A stretch of 64,000 nt of DNA from Syntrophosphaera sp035450685. Lineage in GTDB: Bacteria > Cloacimonadota > Cloacimonadia > Cloacimonadales > Cloacimonadaceae. Shown here one piece after another: positions 9,748-21,300 of the stretch (its first letter is position 1; every line of letters starts with the position of its first letter). The notes under the pieces were generated by a model. The model had not been told where the DNA came from. It saw nothing but the letters and a program-made list of their open reading frames with translations, and searched no databases. The translations under genes were made by a program, and so were the position numbers. Location of the stretch: NCBI GenBank assembly GCA_035450685.1, contig DAOTNF010000007.1, positions 39,640 through 103,639 of the forward strand. Direction: 5' to 3'.

Positions 9748-11315
9748 GCCTCCACCTTCCTGACCTTGCGATGGACGGCCACCCCCGCGCCAATCAGGAG
9801 CAGCAGCGCCAGCGGGCCAAGGATGGCGCCCAGTTTGAACCAGGTTTTGAGCATGGCGGAAGTCCTGTCCGGATCGGAGGGATCCATCTTAAAGCGTTCC
9901 ATGAATACGCCCGTGCTCAGCAGCGAGGGACGGAGGTTGCGGGAGCGCAGCTCGATGGCCTCCTTCCTGCCGAGCAGGTGATCCACTGCATTCAGCACCA
10001 CATAAGCGCCCGCTCCGAAATCCAGAGGCAGTTCGCTGTCGCCGAAGAGGATGACGCGCGCCTTGTCCGTCGAGGCGTGGAAGGTGGAATCGGTGAGGGC
10101 CTCGGTGAAAAAGCTGTTGAACTGGCCGGAAAACTCCGCCGCCACGGTGATGGGAGGCTGGTTCAGATATCCCGGCTCCAGTCCGCGGTTGATGGATTCC
10201 TCCACCTGAAACACGGGGCCCAGCAGGCGGTTGGAGTGATCTGAGGTCTGCAGCACGGGGCTATATTTGAGCCTTGCGCCCGGCAGCAGCGTGACCTCCG
10301 AGGCCAGGAAGTGATAGATGCTGTCAAAGCCGCGGGTATAATCCAGCTTCGGGTTGCCGCGGATCATGGGGATGAAGGGATAAGGCGCCTGGGTGCCCAA
10401 TCCCGCTCCCTTGCGTATCTCGCACTCGCGGTCCAGCGCCAGGTTGTTATGGATGTGGATGCCATAGTGGTCCAGCAGCTTAAAGAGGTTGCTCTCGGTC
10501 TCCACCACGGCGGTGCCATAGTTGTTGGAATAGACATAGGCACGGTCCTGGGTCATCACGATCTGCCCGCCCTGCATCAGATACTGGTCCAGATGGTAGA
10601 GCTGAATGCGCTGCAGATCGCTCACCACGCCGAGGCAGAGCATCACGGGAGTGAAGCGGGGCGCGGTCTTGAGATCGGTGTAGATGATATTGTAGTTCTG
10701 GCTCAGTTCGTAGATGAAGGTGGCCAGTTCGTTGCGGTTGTTGGCATATTGATACATGAGGCCCAGGGAGTCCGCAAAGACGGTCAGATCAGGCAGGGGA
10801 CGGGCGTCGAACTTGTTCAGTTCCTTCATGATCTGATATTCCATGCGGCTTTCCATACCGGGAATCAGCACCATCCGCTGAGACTTGCCCGCGCCTTCCA
10901 GCACCAGCCCCAGCACGATCTCCTTGCTCACCAGTTCATCGTTTTCCTGGATGTGCGCCACATAGGGCTGAATCCCGCTGGCGCTAGCCTGGGCCAGCAG
11001 CTCTTCGTTGGTGGCGAAACGGGCATATTCATAGCGGAACTTGCCGCGGCTGTTGCGTTGAAACTCTTCCAGCAGGTCTCTGAGGGCGCGGTTTAGATTG
11101 CTGAACTCCGGAGGCAACTGGCGCGAGGCGAAGACCTTGACCAGCACCTTGTCCTTGAGGGCGCGCACAGTGGAGCGGCTGTGCTTGCTGAGCGAATAGA
11201 CGTGGTCGCGGCTCACATCCTGGCGCAGGTAGAGCAAGCCCCCCACCAGCAAGACCATCACGGCGATGGCCACGCGCAGCAGGTAGGAACTGAATATTTG
11301 CGATCTCTGAGCCAT
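9744..11315 (-). CDS. GldG-like ABC-associated membrane protein
   Basis: 523 residues from the ATG at 11315, chosen because AGGAG lies just upstream and the start sits one base after the permease stop. One membrane segment near the N terminus (VAIAVMVLLVGGLLYL) and one near the C terminus (GAILGPLALLLLIGAGVAV) bracket a large extracytoplasmic region. The start RQDVSRDHVYSLSKHSRSTV and VKVFASRQLPPEF match the GldG/PF09822-type family (ABC-type uncharacterised transport). In Flavobacteria GldG works with GldA and GldF; outside gliders the cargo is unknown. Confidence 0.8.
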   Translation of the reverse strand: MAQRSQIFSSYLLRVAIAVMVLLVGGLLYLRQDVSRDHVYSLSKHSRSTVRALKDKVLVKVFASRQLPPEFSNLNRALRDLLEEFQRNSRGKFRYEYARFATNEELLAQASASGIQPYVAHIQENDELVSKEIVLGLVLEGAGKSQRMVLIPGMESRMEYQIMKELNKFDARPLPDLTVFADSLGLMYQYANNRNELATFIYELSQNYNIIYTDLKTAPRFTPVMLCLGVVSDLQRIQLYHLDQYLMQGGQIVMTQDRAYVYSNNYGTAVVETESNLFKLLDHYGIHIHNNLALDRECEIRKGAGLGTQAPYPFIPMIRGNPKLDYTRGFDSIYHFLASEVTLLPGARLKYSPVLQTSDHSNRLLGPVFQVEESINRGLEPGYLNQPPITVAAEFSGQFNSFFTEALTDSTFHASTDKARVILFGDSELPLDFGAGAYVVLNAVDHLLGRKEAIELRSRNLRPSLLSTGVFMERFKMDPSDPDRTSAMLKTWFKLGAILGPLALLLLIGAGVAVHRKVRKVEA

Positions 11316-11316
11316 A

Positions 11317-12039
11317 TCACTTCTCCTGGGCAAGGTTTTGAGCCTGCAGACGCATCTGCGCCAGCAAGGCAAAGATGTAAGCCACAACGGCAAAATAGAG
11401 CAGGTCGCGGGTGTCGATCACACCTTTGAAAAAGCTCTGCAGATGGTAGTCGAAGCCAAAGAACTCCAGCCGCGTGAAAAGGGTGGCGGAGAGGATGCTC
11501 CCCAGATGCCCAAGCAGATAGAACACGGCGGAGATGGCAAGGCCCAGGATGAAGGCCAGCACCTGGTTGTCGGAAAGGCTGCTGGCAAAGATGCCGATGG
11601 CGATGTAGGCAGCGCCGGCGCAGAGCAGGCCGAGGTAGCCGCTGATTGCAGCCCCGATGTCGAAGCCGCTGCCAAAAAGCAGAACCAGCACAGGATAGAC
11701 AAGGCTGAGCAGCAGCACGGTCTTGAGCAGGCCGAAAGCCGCCAGGAACTTGCCCCAGATGATGTGCCCGCGCCGTATGGGAAGGGTGGAAATCAGTTCC
11801 AGGGTGCCGCTGTGACGCTCCCGGGTGATGCTGCCCATGGTGAGGGCGGGGATAAAAAAGAGGAAGAGGGTGTGCATAAAGCCAAAAATCCCCCTCAATT
11901 CTGCCAGGCCGACCTTGAAGGCGGTGTTGCCGAAATAGAATCCGGTAAAGATCAGGAAAATGCCCAAAACGATGTAAGTGCTCAGGTTGCGTATGGCAAG
12001 CTGATATTCTTTGCGGGCTATGGTGAGGGCGGGGTTCAT
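11317..12039 (-). CDS. ABC-2 type permease, GldF-like
   Basis: 240 residues with six predicted membrane segments and the ABC-2 permease motif SITRERHSGTLELISTLPIR after the second segment. This is the pattern of GldF/NosY-like permeases. The start overlaps the ATPase stop by 4 bases and the GldG-like gene begins one base after its stop, so these three act as one transporter. Cargo unknown. Confidence 0.88.
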   Translation of the reverse strand: MNPALTIARKEYQLAIRNLSTYIVLGIFLIFTGFYFGNTAFKVGLAELRGIFGFMHTLFLFFIPALTMGSITRERHSGTLELISTLPIRRGHIIWGKFLAAFGLLKTVLLLSLVYPVLVLLFGSGFDIGAAISGYLGLLCAGAAYIAIGIFASSLSDNQVLAFILGLAISAVFYLLGHLGSILSATLFTRLEFFGFDYHLQSFFKGVIDTRDLLYFAVVAYIFALLAQMRLQAQNLAQEK

Positions 12040-13085
12040 CTGTCTTCCTCCTCGCTGTCTTCCGGCGTGTCCGCAGCCGTTTCCTCCGGCGCGAGGCCTG
12101 CCGCGTCCTCAGCCTGCGTCGGCAATTCCTCTTCCGCCAGTTCCTCCATCGCGTCCCGCGTCTCGGAGGTAAGCTCGTGGAAGATGCTTTCCAGGCTTTG
12201 TTTTTCCAGATAGATGCTCAGAATCTGCCAGCCCTGGGAAACCGCGTAGGCAGACAGGTCTTTGCGGATATCGGCATCCGGCGGGCAGAGGAATTCCAGG
12301 GTGGTAACGCCTTCCTCCTGCTGCGAGGCGTCCAGTTCCACATCGGCCTGTTGTTCCAGCCAGGGCGAAAAGTCCGGTTCCACGGCCTCCACTTCCAGCA
12401 CCACGCGGTTGTAGCCTTCGATGTAGGAGCCCAGATTGTCGATGGCGTCGTCCACAATAATCTGTCCGGCGTTGATGATCACCACCCGGTCGCAGAGCGC
12501 CTGCACCTCCTGCATGATGTGGCTGGAGAGCAGGACTGTCTTGGCTTTGCCAAGTTCGCGGATCAGCTCGCGAATCTCCAGTATCTGGTTGGGATCGAGT
12601 CCGCTGGTGGGTTCGTCCAGGATCAGCACCTCGGGATCATGGAGGATGGCCTGAGCCAGGCCGGTCCTCTGCCGGAAGCCTTTGGAGAGGGTGCCGATCC
12701 TTTGCCTCCACACATCCTGCAGGCCGCACTTGTCGCGCACGTAGTCCAGCCGGCTGGACAGTTGTTCCTTGCCCAGCCTGCGCAGGCGTCCCATATAGAC
12801 GAGGAACTCCTCCACGTCCATATCGGCATAGAGCGGATTCTGTTCGGGCAGATAGCCGATGCGGGCATTGGCGGAGAGGGGGTCGGCAAAGATGCTTTCG
12901 CCGTCCAGCTCGATCTCACCCCCGCTCGGTTGCAGATAGCCGGTCATCATGCGCATGGTGGTGGTCTTACCGGCGCCGTTGGGCCCCAAAAAGCCCACGA
13001 TCTCGCCAGGTTCCACCCGGAAGCTGATCCCGTCAACAGCTTTTAGCTCGCCAAAGCTGCGCGAGAGGTTCTTGATCTCTATCAT
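12036..13085 (-). CDS. ABC transporter ATP-binding protein, GldA-like
   Basis: 349 residues. Walker A GPNGAGKTT (about residue 35), the signature LSKGFRQRTGLAQAIL, Walker B VLILDEPTSGLDPNQ and the switch SSHIMQEV are all intact. After about residue 215 comes a family-specific C-terminal domain, then an acidic tail rich in E/D of about 40 residues (EELAEEELPTQAED...). It powers the adjoining GldF-like permease. It begins 10 bases after the adaptor gene. Confidence 0.92.
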   Translation of the reverse strand: MIEIKNLSRSFGELKAVDGISFRVEPGEIVGFLGPNGAGKTTTMRMMTGYLQPSGGEIELDGESIFADPLSANARIGYLPEQNPLYADMDVEEFLVYMGRLRRLGKEQLSSRLDYVRDKCGLQDVWRQRIGTLSKGFRQRTGLAQAILHDPEVLILDEPTSGLDPNQILEIRELIRELGKAKTVLLSSHIMQEVQALCDRVVIINAGQIIVDDAIDNLGSYIEGYNRVVLEVEAVEPDFSPWLEQQADVELDASQQEEGVTTLEFLCPPDADIRKDLSAYAVSQGWQILSIYLEKQSLESIFHELTSETRDAMEELAEEELPTQAEDAAGLAPEETAADTPEDSEEEDR

Positions 13086-13095
13086 ATTTATACCT

Positions 13096-14250
13096 TTACA
13101 TTCCCATAAACATCATGTTTTTCCTGGCCGATCCCGGTTCCGTGAGCGAAATCCTGTCGCCTTCCTTCAGGCCGGAGAGCACCTCCACCTGCTGCAGGTC
13201 GTTGGCGCCAAGTTGCAGAGGCGTGGGCAAAGGCTCCTGTTCGGGAGCGTCCTTTTGCGCTTTGGTAGAGGTTTTGGGCAGCAGATATACGATGTCCTGC
13301 CCCTTGTCGTCGGTAAACACCGCGCGGATGGGGATCACCAGCACATTCAGGCGCGATTCGCCGATGATCGTGACCGCCGCCGTCATGCCTGGCCTGGCTT
13401 TGGCGCCGCTGGCATCGATGCTGATCTCCACCGGAAAGACCTTGGCATTGTTTTCGGTGACCGCCGAGGGGGCGATCTTCACGATGCGGCCACTGTACTC
13501 CTCATAGGGCAGGGCATCCAGCTTGATGGTAGCTTCCTGTCCCAGCCTGAATTTGGCGATGTCCACCTCGTTGATCTTGCTGGCGACGGTCATCTGGGCC
13601 AGGTCGGCGATCTTCATCAGCACCGTGCCCTCGCCAAAGCTGCCGAGGCTGGACTGCACCATCTCGCCTTCGTTGACCTTGCGCTCGATCACCACGCCGG
13701 AAGAGGTGGCAAACACGTGGATCACCTTGCCGGGCACGTCCATATCCTTGATCGTCTCATACTGCGATTGCGCCTGCTGATGGTCGATCTGGGCGGAGCT
13801 AAGTTCGTCTTCCGCGGCTTGGAAAGCCTCACGGGAGATGTAGTCCTTGGCAAGCAGTATCCGTTTGTCCTCCAGATCTTTGCGTGCGTTTCTCAGGCGC
13901 ATTTCGGCGCGGCTGAGCTGGGCTTTGGTGCTGAACAGGGTATTAGCCTGGTTGTAGTCCGGCTCGATATCCGCAATCTTCTGTCCCAAGCTCACATAGT
14001 CGTTTTCATCGGCATAGAGTTTCACGATCTTGCCCGAGACCTTGGATTTCAGGGCAACCACTGTTTGGGGCTGCACCTCACCGGTGATCTCGATCTTGGT
14101 GACAATGTCTCCCCGGGCCACAGTATAGGACTGCGGGACTGCATCTTGAGCCATCTTTTTGCCGCCCGCCTTGCCGCAGGCACGCAGACCCAGCACCAGC
14201 AGGATCAGCACAACCGCGATCCCGATTATAATTCTCCATTTCTTTTTCAT
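13096..14250 (-). CDS. Efflux periplasmic adaptor (HlyD/MacA/RND type)
   Basis: 384 residues from the ATG at 14250; an upstream start at 14292 would add an unlikely N terminus. A membrane anchor (IIIGIAVVLILLVLGL) is followed by a lipoyl/barrel-sandwich half (GEVQPQTVVALKSKVSGKIV), a coiled-coil hairpin (about 110-175), the second lipoyl half (ATSSGVVIERKVNEGEMV) and beta-barrel domains. Such proteins bridge an inner-membrane pump to an outer-membrane channel. MacB or RND partners are usual; here the neighbours are GldAFG-like, and no TolC-like gene is present in the window. Confidence 0.88.
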   Translation of the reverse strand: MKKKWRIIIGIAVVLILLVLGLRACGKAGGKKMAQDAVPQSYTVARGDIVTKIEITGEVQPQTVVALKSKVSGKIVKLYADENDYVSLGQKIADIEPDYNQANTLFSTKAQLSRAEMRLRNARKDLEDKRILLAKDYISREAFQAAEDELSSAQIDHQQAQSQYETIKDMDVPGKVIHVFATSSGVVIERKVNEGEMVQSSLGSFGEGTVLMKIADLAQMTVASKINEVDIAKFRLGQEATIKLDALPYEEYSGRIVKIAPSAVTENNAKVFPVEISIDASGAKARPGMTAAVTIIGESRLNVLVIPIRAVFTDDKGQDIVYLLPKTSTKAQKDAPEQEPLPTPLQLGANDLQQVEVLSGLKEGDRISLTEPGSARKNMMFMGM

Positions 14251-14438
14251 AAAGTTTGTTCCCTTTCTTGGCGAAAGTGGTATTTCAGACATTGCATTTC
14301 GTGTCTGAATTCATGTCAACAAAAAAGGCTATCTTTAAGCCTGAGAAATAGGTTTGTTAACGGAAGATAACCGATAAAATCAGACCAACGCGTTCCTCAT
14401 AGCGCCCTCCTTTGCTACGACTGGATTCTGTGCCATCA

Positions 14439-14479
14439 TCCTTAGGTCTTCCTTATAAATTATAAGGTTGACCCCAGGA
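14439..14479. repeat. Palindromic element P2
   Basis: Same family as P1: TCCTTAGG at the left, a perfect CCTTATAAATTATAAGG core and a drifted right arm ending CCCCAGGA. It is followed by GAAGACCCACGCC and, 70 bases on, by the shared CCATAATATATAGGTGCTAC tail, showing that the mobile unit extends beyond the palindrome. Confidence 0.65.
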
Positions 14480-14831
14480 AGACCCACGCCGGAGAGGGAA
14501 ATGCAAATGAGGACTATCCTTCCCCCATAATATATAGGTGCTACGATCAGGCCGTGGAAAGGTGCTTTTGAGGTGGAAAGGTGGAAAGGTGGAATGGTGG
14601 AAAGGTTCCCCCGAAACAAGTCCCACCAAGCTATATTCTGTGTCATCCCGGCCTGCGAGCCGGGATCCAGTCTTTTAGAATAATCATCCACAAATTACAC
14701 AAATTAACACAAATTAAAAGAACAAAATAAGGGCAAATCCTGAACCTATCTTACATCAATCTGTGGCAATCCGCGCCTTTTATCCGCGTATATCTGCGTG
14801 AACCGTCTAACCCGGGATCCAGTGCCCAGGG

Positions 14832-14914
14832 GTGGCAAAGTCTGTTTGCCACAGAGACCGGAGGTCTCTTCCAAACAGGCAACTCCATTGCCTCTGCCGA
14901 ACAGACTTCGGCAG
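14832..14914 (+). repeat. 83-nt four-hairpin element, copy B
   Basis: Same four stems as copy A. Loop 1 is GTCTG and loop 4 is CAGAC, an exact complement. In copy C the pair is GTCCG/CGGAC, so both loops changed together. The third stem has lost one pair (GGCAA/TTGCC) in this copy. Confidence 0.72.
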
Positions 14915-14989
14915 CCCGGATATAAGGTCAAGTATCCAGCCCAAAACAAGCCGGAATGACCACCGCCATCGCTTTGCCTTCGCAAGGCA

Positions 14990-15172
14990 GGACATGAAGC
15001 CAATTACTACGCAGCGCTTCAAAATAATCCTTTACAAAAAGATGGAACTCTTTTTGCATGGGATAAGGTAGGGGAATGCCAGCCTGAGCTTGTGACCTTT
15101 GATAAGCTGGGTTCATTTGCGTTCTCCCAAAATGAAGACATCGAGGTAAGCGATGTTCAGCTTGAGCTGTAG
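14990..15172 (+). pseudogene. C-terminal remnant of an unidentified gene
   Basis: Reading in the frame that ends with TAG at 15170-15172 gives a protein-like, non-repetitive segment including HEANYYAALQNNPLQKDGTL, FAWDKVGECQPELVTFDKL and SFAFSQNEDIEVSDVQLEL. The frame lacks a credible start codon and its left side merges into repeat-island DNA. I do not recognise the family. Most likely it is the 3' end of a gene whose 5' part was lost or replaced by repeats. Confidence 0.45.
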
Positions 15173-15386
15173 CAAAAACTGTGTTGACAGGAAAGTATCG
15201 CAGGGAGCGGTTGCGGCTCGCCCCGCAACACCTTCACGCCCGCAAGCGGTGCAAGCTGAAGCACAGACATGCTCAAGCCAGGTTATACAATTATCACCAT
15301 TTCGAGGGTATAAGGTGTCAACAGTTTTAACACCTGTTCAAAACTCAATCGTAACAATCTTTAATGAACCACTCTAAGGAGAAGAG

Positions 15387-18300
15387 ATGAAAAGACTTGT
15401 TATCTTCACCCTGTTCCTGCTCCTGGTGGTTTCCGCTTTCGCCGAATCCTACACCATCGGCGACGGAACCAGCACCCAGAGCTACATTCCATTTTACGGA
15501 TTCTATAACTACAACTGGAGCAAGGTTATCTACACGCAGGCAGAAATAAACGCTGCCGGACTCACCAGCGCGAGTAACATCATCGGCATAGGCTTCTTCG
15601 TCGGCAACTCGCCCAGCCACTACTCCATGCTGGATCAACGCGTGTTCGTGCGGCATACCACTGCCCCGGCCTATGAGACAACGGACGTTGGTTATCCGGA
15701 CAACACGCAATTTCAGCAGGTATTCCAGGGCAACCTGACCTACAATGGAGGAGGCTGGTTCTACATCGCTTTCAGCGCCCCCTTTGCCTGGAACGGCAGC
15801 CAGAACATCGAATTCCTGTTTGAGAACTGGGATAGCACCTGGTCGTCAAATTACCCCAACTTCCAATATACCAGCACCAACCCTGACTATAAGGCTGTTT
15901 ACAAGCATCAGGACGCCAGCTTTCCCGCCGTTGACGGCACAAGAACCTACAACCGTCCCAACATCCAACTGATCACCCCCACCACCACCCCGCCCGACCC
16001 TGCGGTGGCGGTTTCACCCCAGCCCGGAGCGACCCTGGTTAGCCCCTTCGCAACCCTGAACTGGCTGCCCGGCAACATCTGGCCGGACGGCTACCGTCTG
16101 TCATTTGGCACCAACAATCCGCCTACCAACCACGTCAACAACCAGGATATGGGCCTGGCGACCACCTATGACCCCAGTCCCGATCTTCAGCTAAATACCA
16201 CATATTATTGGCAGGTGGTTCCTTACAACGCCCATGGCAGCGCAAGCAACTGCCCGGTGTGGAGCTTCACCACCCACGGCGACCCGGGCGTCACCACCCT
16301 GCCCTACAGCCAGAACTGGGATGCTGTGACCGCTCCGGAACTGCCTTTCGACTGGACGAACATAGTCCAATCCACTTCCGCAAGCGCCACGGTGTCAACC
16401 TATTCCTCCAACACCTATGCCCACAGCCTGCCCAACTGCGTGAGGCTCTACAATCCCTCGGATAGTGAAGCCACGCTGATCCTGGTTGGGCCGCCCATCA
16501 TGGCGCCGCTGTCCGTTGACACCATACGCCTGAGATTCTGGGCACGTTCAAGCAGCTCAAACTATCCGCTCTCCATCGGTGTGATGAGCAATCCCCAGGA
16601 TCCCGCCACCTACACCGAATTGCATAACCTGTCTCTCACCACCACGATCACCGAATATGTGGTCAATCTCTCTTCCTATACGGGAACAGGCACGCATATC
16701 TGTTTCAAGCACGGCCTGGGCGGAACCAGCCGCAGCCTCTATGTGGACGATGTGGTGTTTGAGGAAATCGCGCCCAACGACCTGGCCTGCACCGCTCTGA
16801 CAGGTAACACCACACCATCGGCCGGAACGGAAAGCACCTACTCCGCCACAATCCATAACAACGGCACCGCCACGCAAAGCGTCTATACCGTGAAGCTTTA
16901 TGACGGCAATAACACTGAACTGGCAAGTGTTTCCGGCACCACTGTCGAACCGGATGCCACGGCACAGATTGCTTTAAACTGGACACCCGCTGCCGAAGGC
17001 CCGGCCTCCCTTTATGCCAAAGTATTCCTCGCCGGTGACATCAATCCCACCAACGACCAAAGCCCAAACCTCGATGTCAGCGTCCAGCCCGCCGGCTCGA
17101 TCGTGGTAACAGTTGGCGAGGGCAACCTGGCGGAAGGCGTGCCGCTGGAGTTCTATTACAAGCACAGCCTGCACCAAGCCATCTACTTCCAGAACGAACT
17201 GAACATGTTTGGACACATCACGGCCCTGACCTTCTACAACAACTTCGTGACCGACCTGCCCGGCAAACCTTGCAAGTTCTGGCTGGGTCAAACCAACCTG
17301 AACGACCTCAGCGGCGGCTGGATCCTGCCCTCGGATGGACTGACCCTGGTTTACGATGGCACAGTTGACTTTCCCAGCGGACAAAACACGATCACCATCC
17401 CGCTGCAAACTCCCTTCACCTACACACATGGGAATCTGGTGCTCTATGCCTGCCGCCCCATGGACTCGAACTATTATAGCAGCAGCGACAACTTCCAGGC
17501 CCAGACCGTGGGAAACAACAGGGCCCGCCTCCTGCGCTCGGACTCCACGACTTACGATCCGCTGAATCCCTCCGCGGCTGGAACCCTCTCCGGAACCTTC
17601 GCCAAAACGAGTTTCCACATGACGTCGCTCGGCCCTGATCCGATGTTCATCGTCAGCCCCTCCAGCCATGACTTCGGCACAGTGCTGATGAATACCACCC
17701 AAAATCAGACCTTCACCATCGCCAACGGCGGCGGAGGCACCCTGACCGTAAACAGCATCAGCATCTCCGGCAACCCCTTCTTCACGCTGCAAGATCTGCC
17801 CACTCTGCCGGCCAGCCTGGTCATCGGCCAGAACATCACTTTTGTGGCCCGCTACAATCCCACCGCAGCAGGCACCCACACCGCCACCATCACCATCACG
17901 GACAACCGCGGCAACCGCCTCACCCACACCGTGGAACTCACCGGCACCTGCCTCGATCCCTCCATCTACACGCTGCCCTACAGCCAGGACTTCGACTCCG
18001 TAACGGCTCCAACCCTGCCCATCGACTGGTCTGCGATCGTGCAGTCAACTTCGACATCCGCGGTTTGCGCGACTTACGCTTCCACCACCTACGCCCACAG
18101 CCAGCCCAACTGCGTGAGGCTCTATAATCCCTCGGATAGTGAAGCCACGCTGATCCTGGTGGGGCCGCCAATCATGGCACCGCTGTCCGTTGACACCATA
18201 CGCCTGAAGTTCTGGGCACGCTCAAGCGGCTCAAACTATCCGCTCTCCATCGGAGTAATGAGCAACCCCCAGGATCCCACCACCTACACCGAAGTGCAGA

Positions 18301-21300
18301 ACCTGTCTCTCACCACCACACTAACCGAATATGTGGTCAATCTCACTTCCTATACCGGAACGGGCACGCACATCTGCTTCAAGCATGGCCTGGGCGGAAC
18401 CACCCGCAGCCTCTATGTGGACGATGTGGTGTTTGAGCAGATCGCGCCGAACGACCTGGCCTGCGAGCGGCTCAGCGGCAATACAACCCCTACCGCCGGC
18501 AACGCCACCACCTACAACGCCACCATCCGCAACTGGGGCACAGCCTCGCAGAGCACCTACACGGTCAAGCTCTATAACGGGGATAACGTGGAACTGGCCA
18601 CGGCGAACGGAGTGACCGTTGCTCCTGATGCCACAGTGGATGTGCCCTTGACCTGGACACCCACCGCTGAAGGAAGCGTGGTTCTTTACGCCAAGGTGTT
18701 TCTGGCTGGAGACATCAATCCCACCAACGACCAGAGCCCGAACCTCAACGTCCTGGTGATGCCATCCGGCATACATGTAGTTATCGTGGGTGAGGGCACC
18801 TCTTTGGATGGCCGCCCGGTGGAATTCTATTACAAAAACAGCCTCTTCCAGTGCCTGTATTACCCCGAAGAACTGGGAATGTTTGGAAGCATTACCGCTC
18901 TCAGCTTCTACAACAACTTCGTGACCAACCTGCCGGATAAACCCACCAAACTCTGGTTGGGCTCAACCCAGTCTTCCGATCTTTCCGCGGGCTGGATACT
19001 GCCCTCGGATGGACTGACCCTGGTTTACGATGGCAACGTCACCTACCCCAGTGGGGAAAACACCATCACCATACCGTTGCAGACTCCCTATAACTATACC
19101 GGCGGCAACCTGGTGCTCTATGCCAACCGTCCCTGGGAAGATGCCTATTACAGCTCCAACGACGACTTCCGCGTGCAAACCGTGGGCAGCAACAGGGCCC
19201 GCCTCTTGCGCGCGGACTCCACGCAATATGACCCCGCCGCGCCATCAGCCGCAGGAACCCTTTCCGGCACTTTCCCGATGACCGGCTTCCATCTTGGCCC
19301 CATCGGAAACACACCGCTGTTTACCGTCAGCGCCACTGCCGTGGATTTTGGCACCATCCTGGTCAACACCGACAATACCCGCCAGATCAGCATCGGCAAT
19401 GCCGGCGGCGGGTCTTTCACAATCAACTCCATCTCCATCGCAGGCAACCCCTTCTACACCCTCTCCGGCCTGCCTGCCCTGCCCGCAACCGTCAACTTTG
19501 GGCAGCCGCTGAACTTCACCCTGAACTACTCACCCACCACCGAAGGAACGCACACCGCCACCATCACCATAGTGGACAACATAAACCGCGAAACACACAC
19601 CATCACGGTGACCGCCAACTGCATCGACACCCAGATCACCACCCTGCCCTATGTGCAGAACTTCGATGCCGTCGCCACACCGGATCTTCCTCCGGATTGG
19701 GGCTCCATCATCCAGTCCACATCGACCAGTGCCTTTGTGGGAACCTATGCCTCCACCACCTATGCCCACAGCCAGCCCAGCTGCGTGCGGCTCTACAATC
19801 CTTCCGACGCGAATGCGACCCTGATCCTGCTGGCCCCGCCTTACGCGCCCGCCATTGCCACCAACACCACCCGCGTGAAGTTCTGGGCCCGCTCCAGCAG
19901 CTCAAACTATCCGCTCTCGGTGGGCGTGATCGCCGATCCGCTTGATCCCACCACCTACACGGAAGTGCAGTCGATAGCCCTCACCACCACCATCACCGAG
20001 TATGTGGTGCCTTTCAACGGCTACACTGGCGCCGGCCATACTATTGCCTTCAAACATGGCCTGGGAGGAACCGGACGCTCGCTGTATCTGGATGACGTGA
20101 TGCTGGAAGTGATACCGGACAACGACCTGGCCGCCACAGCCATTGCCGGAAACTACACCCCATCACTGGGACAACCCTCCACCTACACCGCGAGCGTGTT
20201 CAACTGGGGCACTCAGCCTCAAAGCACCTATGAAGTAAAACTCTTCAAGGTGGCCACTCCCACAGATATCGAACTGGCCACGGCTCCCGGTGTGCAGGTG
20301 GCTCCAGGCGCCACAGCCAGCGTGGCTTTGACCTGGACTCCCGATACAGAAGGCGCCGCCACCATCTATGCCAGGGTGGTGCTCACGGGAGACCAGAACA
20401 ACCTCAATGACCGTTCCCCCGATCTCAACGTCCTGGTGCAGCCTGCAGGCATCTTTGCCTACACCGTGGGCGATGGCTCCCAAACAGCCCGCACCCCCAT
20501 CGATTTCTACTTTAAGAACTCGGTGCAACAGTATCTGATCTACCCTGCAGAGATCGGCAACTTCATCGGTATCTTCACCGGCATGTACCTCTACAACAAC
20601 TTCATTCAGGATCTGCTCGATAAACCCATCAACGTTTGGCTGGGAACCACCACGCTGGAAGATATGTCGGGCGGCTGGGTCCCGATCCAAAACCACACCC
20701 AGGTCTTCTCCGGAAACCTGAACTTCCCCATTGGAGAAAACGTCATCACCATACCCTTCGCCAACCCCTACCTCTATCTGAACGGCGAAAACCTGATCCT
20801 GACCTTCCAGCGTCCGATGGATGAGAGTTACTACAATAGTTCAAACTACTTCAAAGCCCAGACCGTCGGCAGCAACCGTGCCCGCAAGATTCAGTCCGAC
20901 TCCACCGTTTACGATCCTGCCGACATGACCGCGACCGGAACCCTCACCGGGCAGTTCCCCATGACCACGTTCTTCGGCATCCCCGGCGGAGTGGGACATC
21001 TGAACGGAACCGTCACCGGAGCGGGCGGAACGCCTCTGGAAGGCGTGGCAGTAGCATTTGCCACTGGCGGATACCATACCGTCACCAACGCCCAGGGGCA
21101 GTATCAGATCAACAACATCCTGCCCAACACCTATACAGTCAACTTCAGCGCCTACGGCCATGTGGACGCCACCCGGACCGTAACCATCGCAGAGGATGAG
21201 ACCGAGACCCTCAACGTCAGCATGACCCCGATGGCCATGGTGAACGTGACAGGACAGGTGAACGCTTCCGACACCGGAGCGGGCATCTCCGGAGCATCCA

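Larger units (their letters stand above)
14293..15386. repeat. Repeat island 2 upstream of the giant surface protein
   Basis: From about 14395 to 14920 the region holds palindrome P2, the CCATAATATATAGGTGCTAC tail, purine-rich GGTGGAAAGG runs, a CCCGGG hairpin unit (14640-14680), three tandem CACAAATTA words (about 14689-14717), a CCGCGTATATCTGCGTGAACC piece and the four-hairpin element at 14832. From 14990 a decayed coding segment follows. Just before the gene start, AGGTGT (15313-15318) and ACACCT (15330-15335) form an inverted repeat that might be an operator. Confidence 0.6.
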
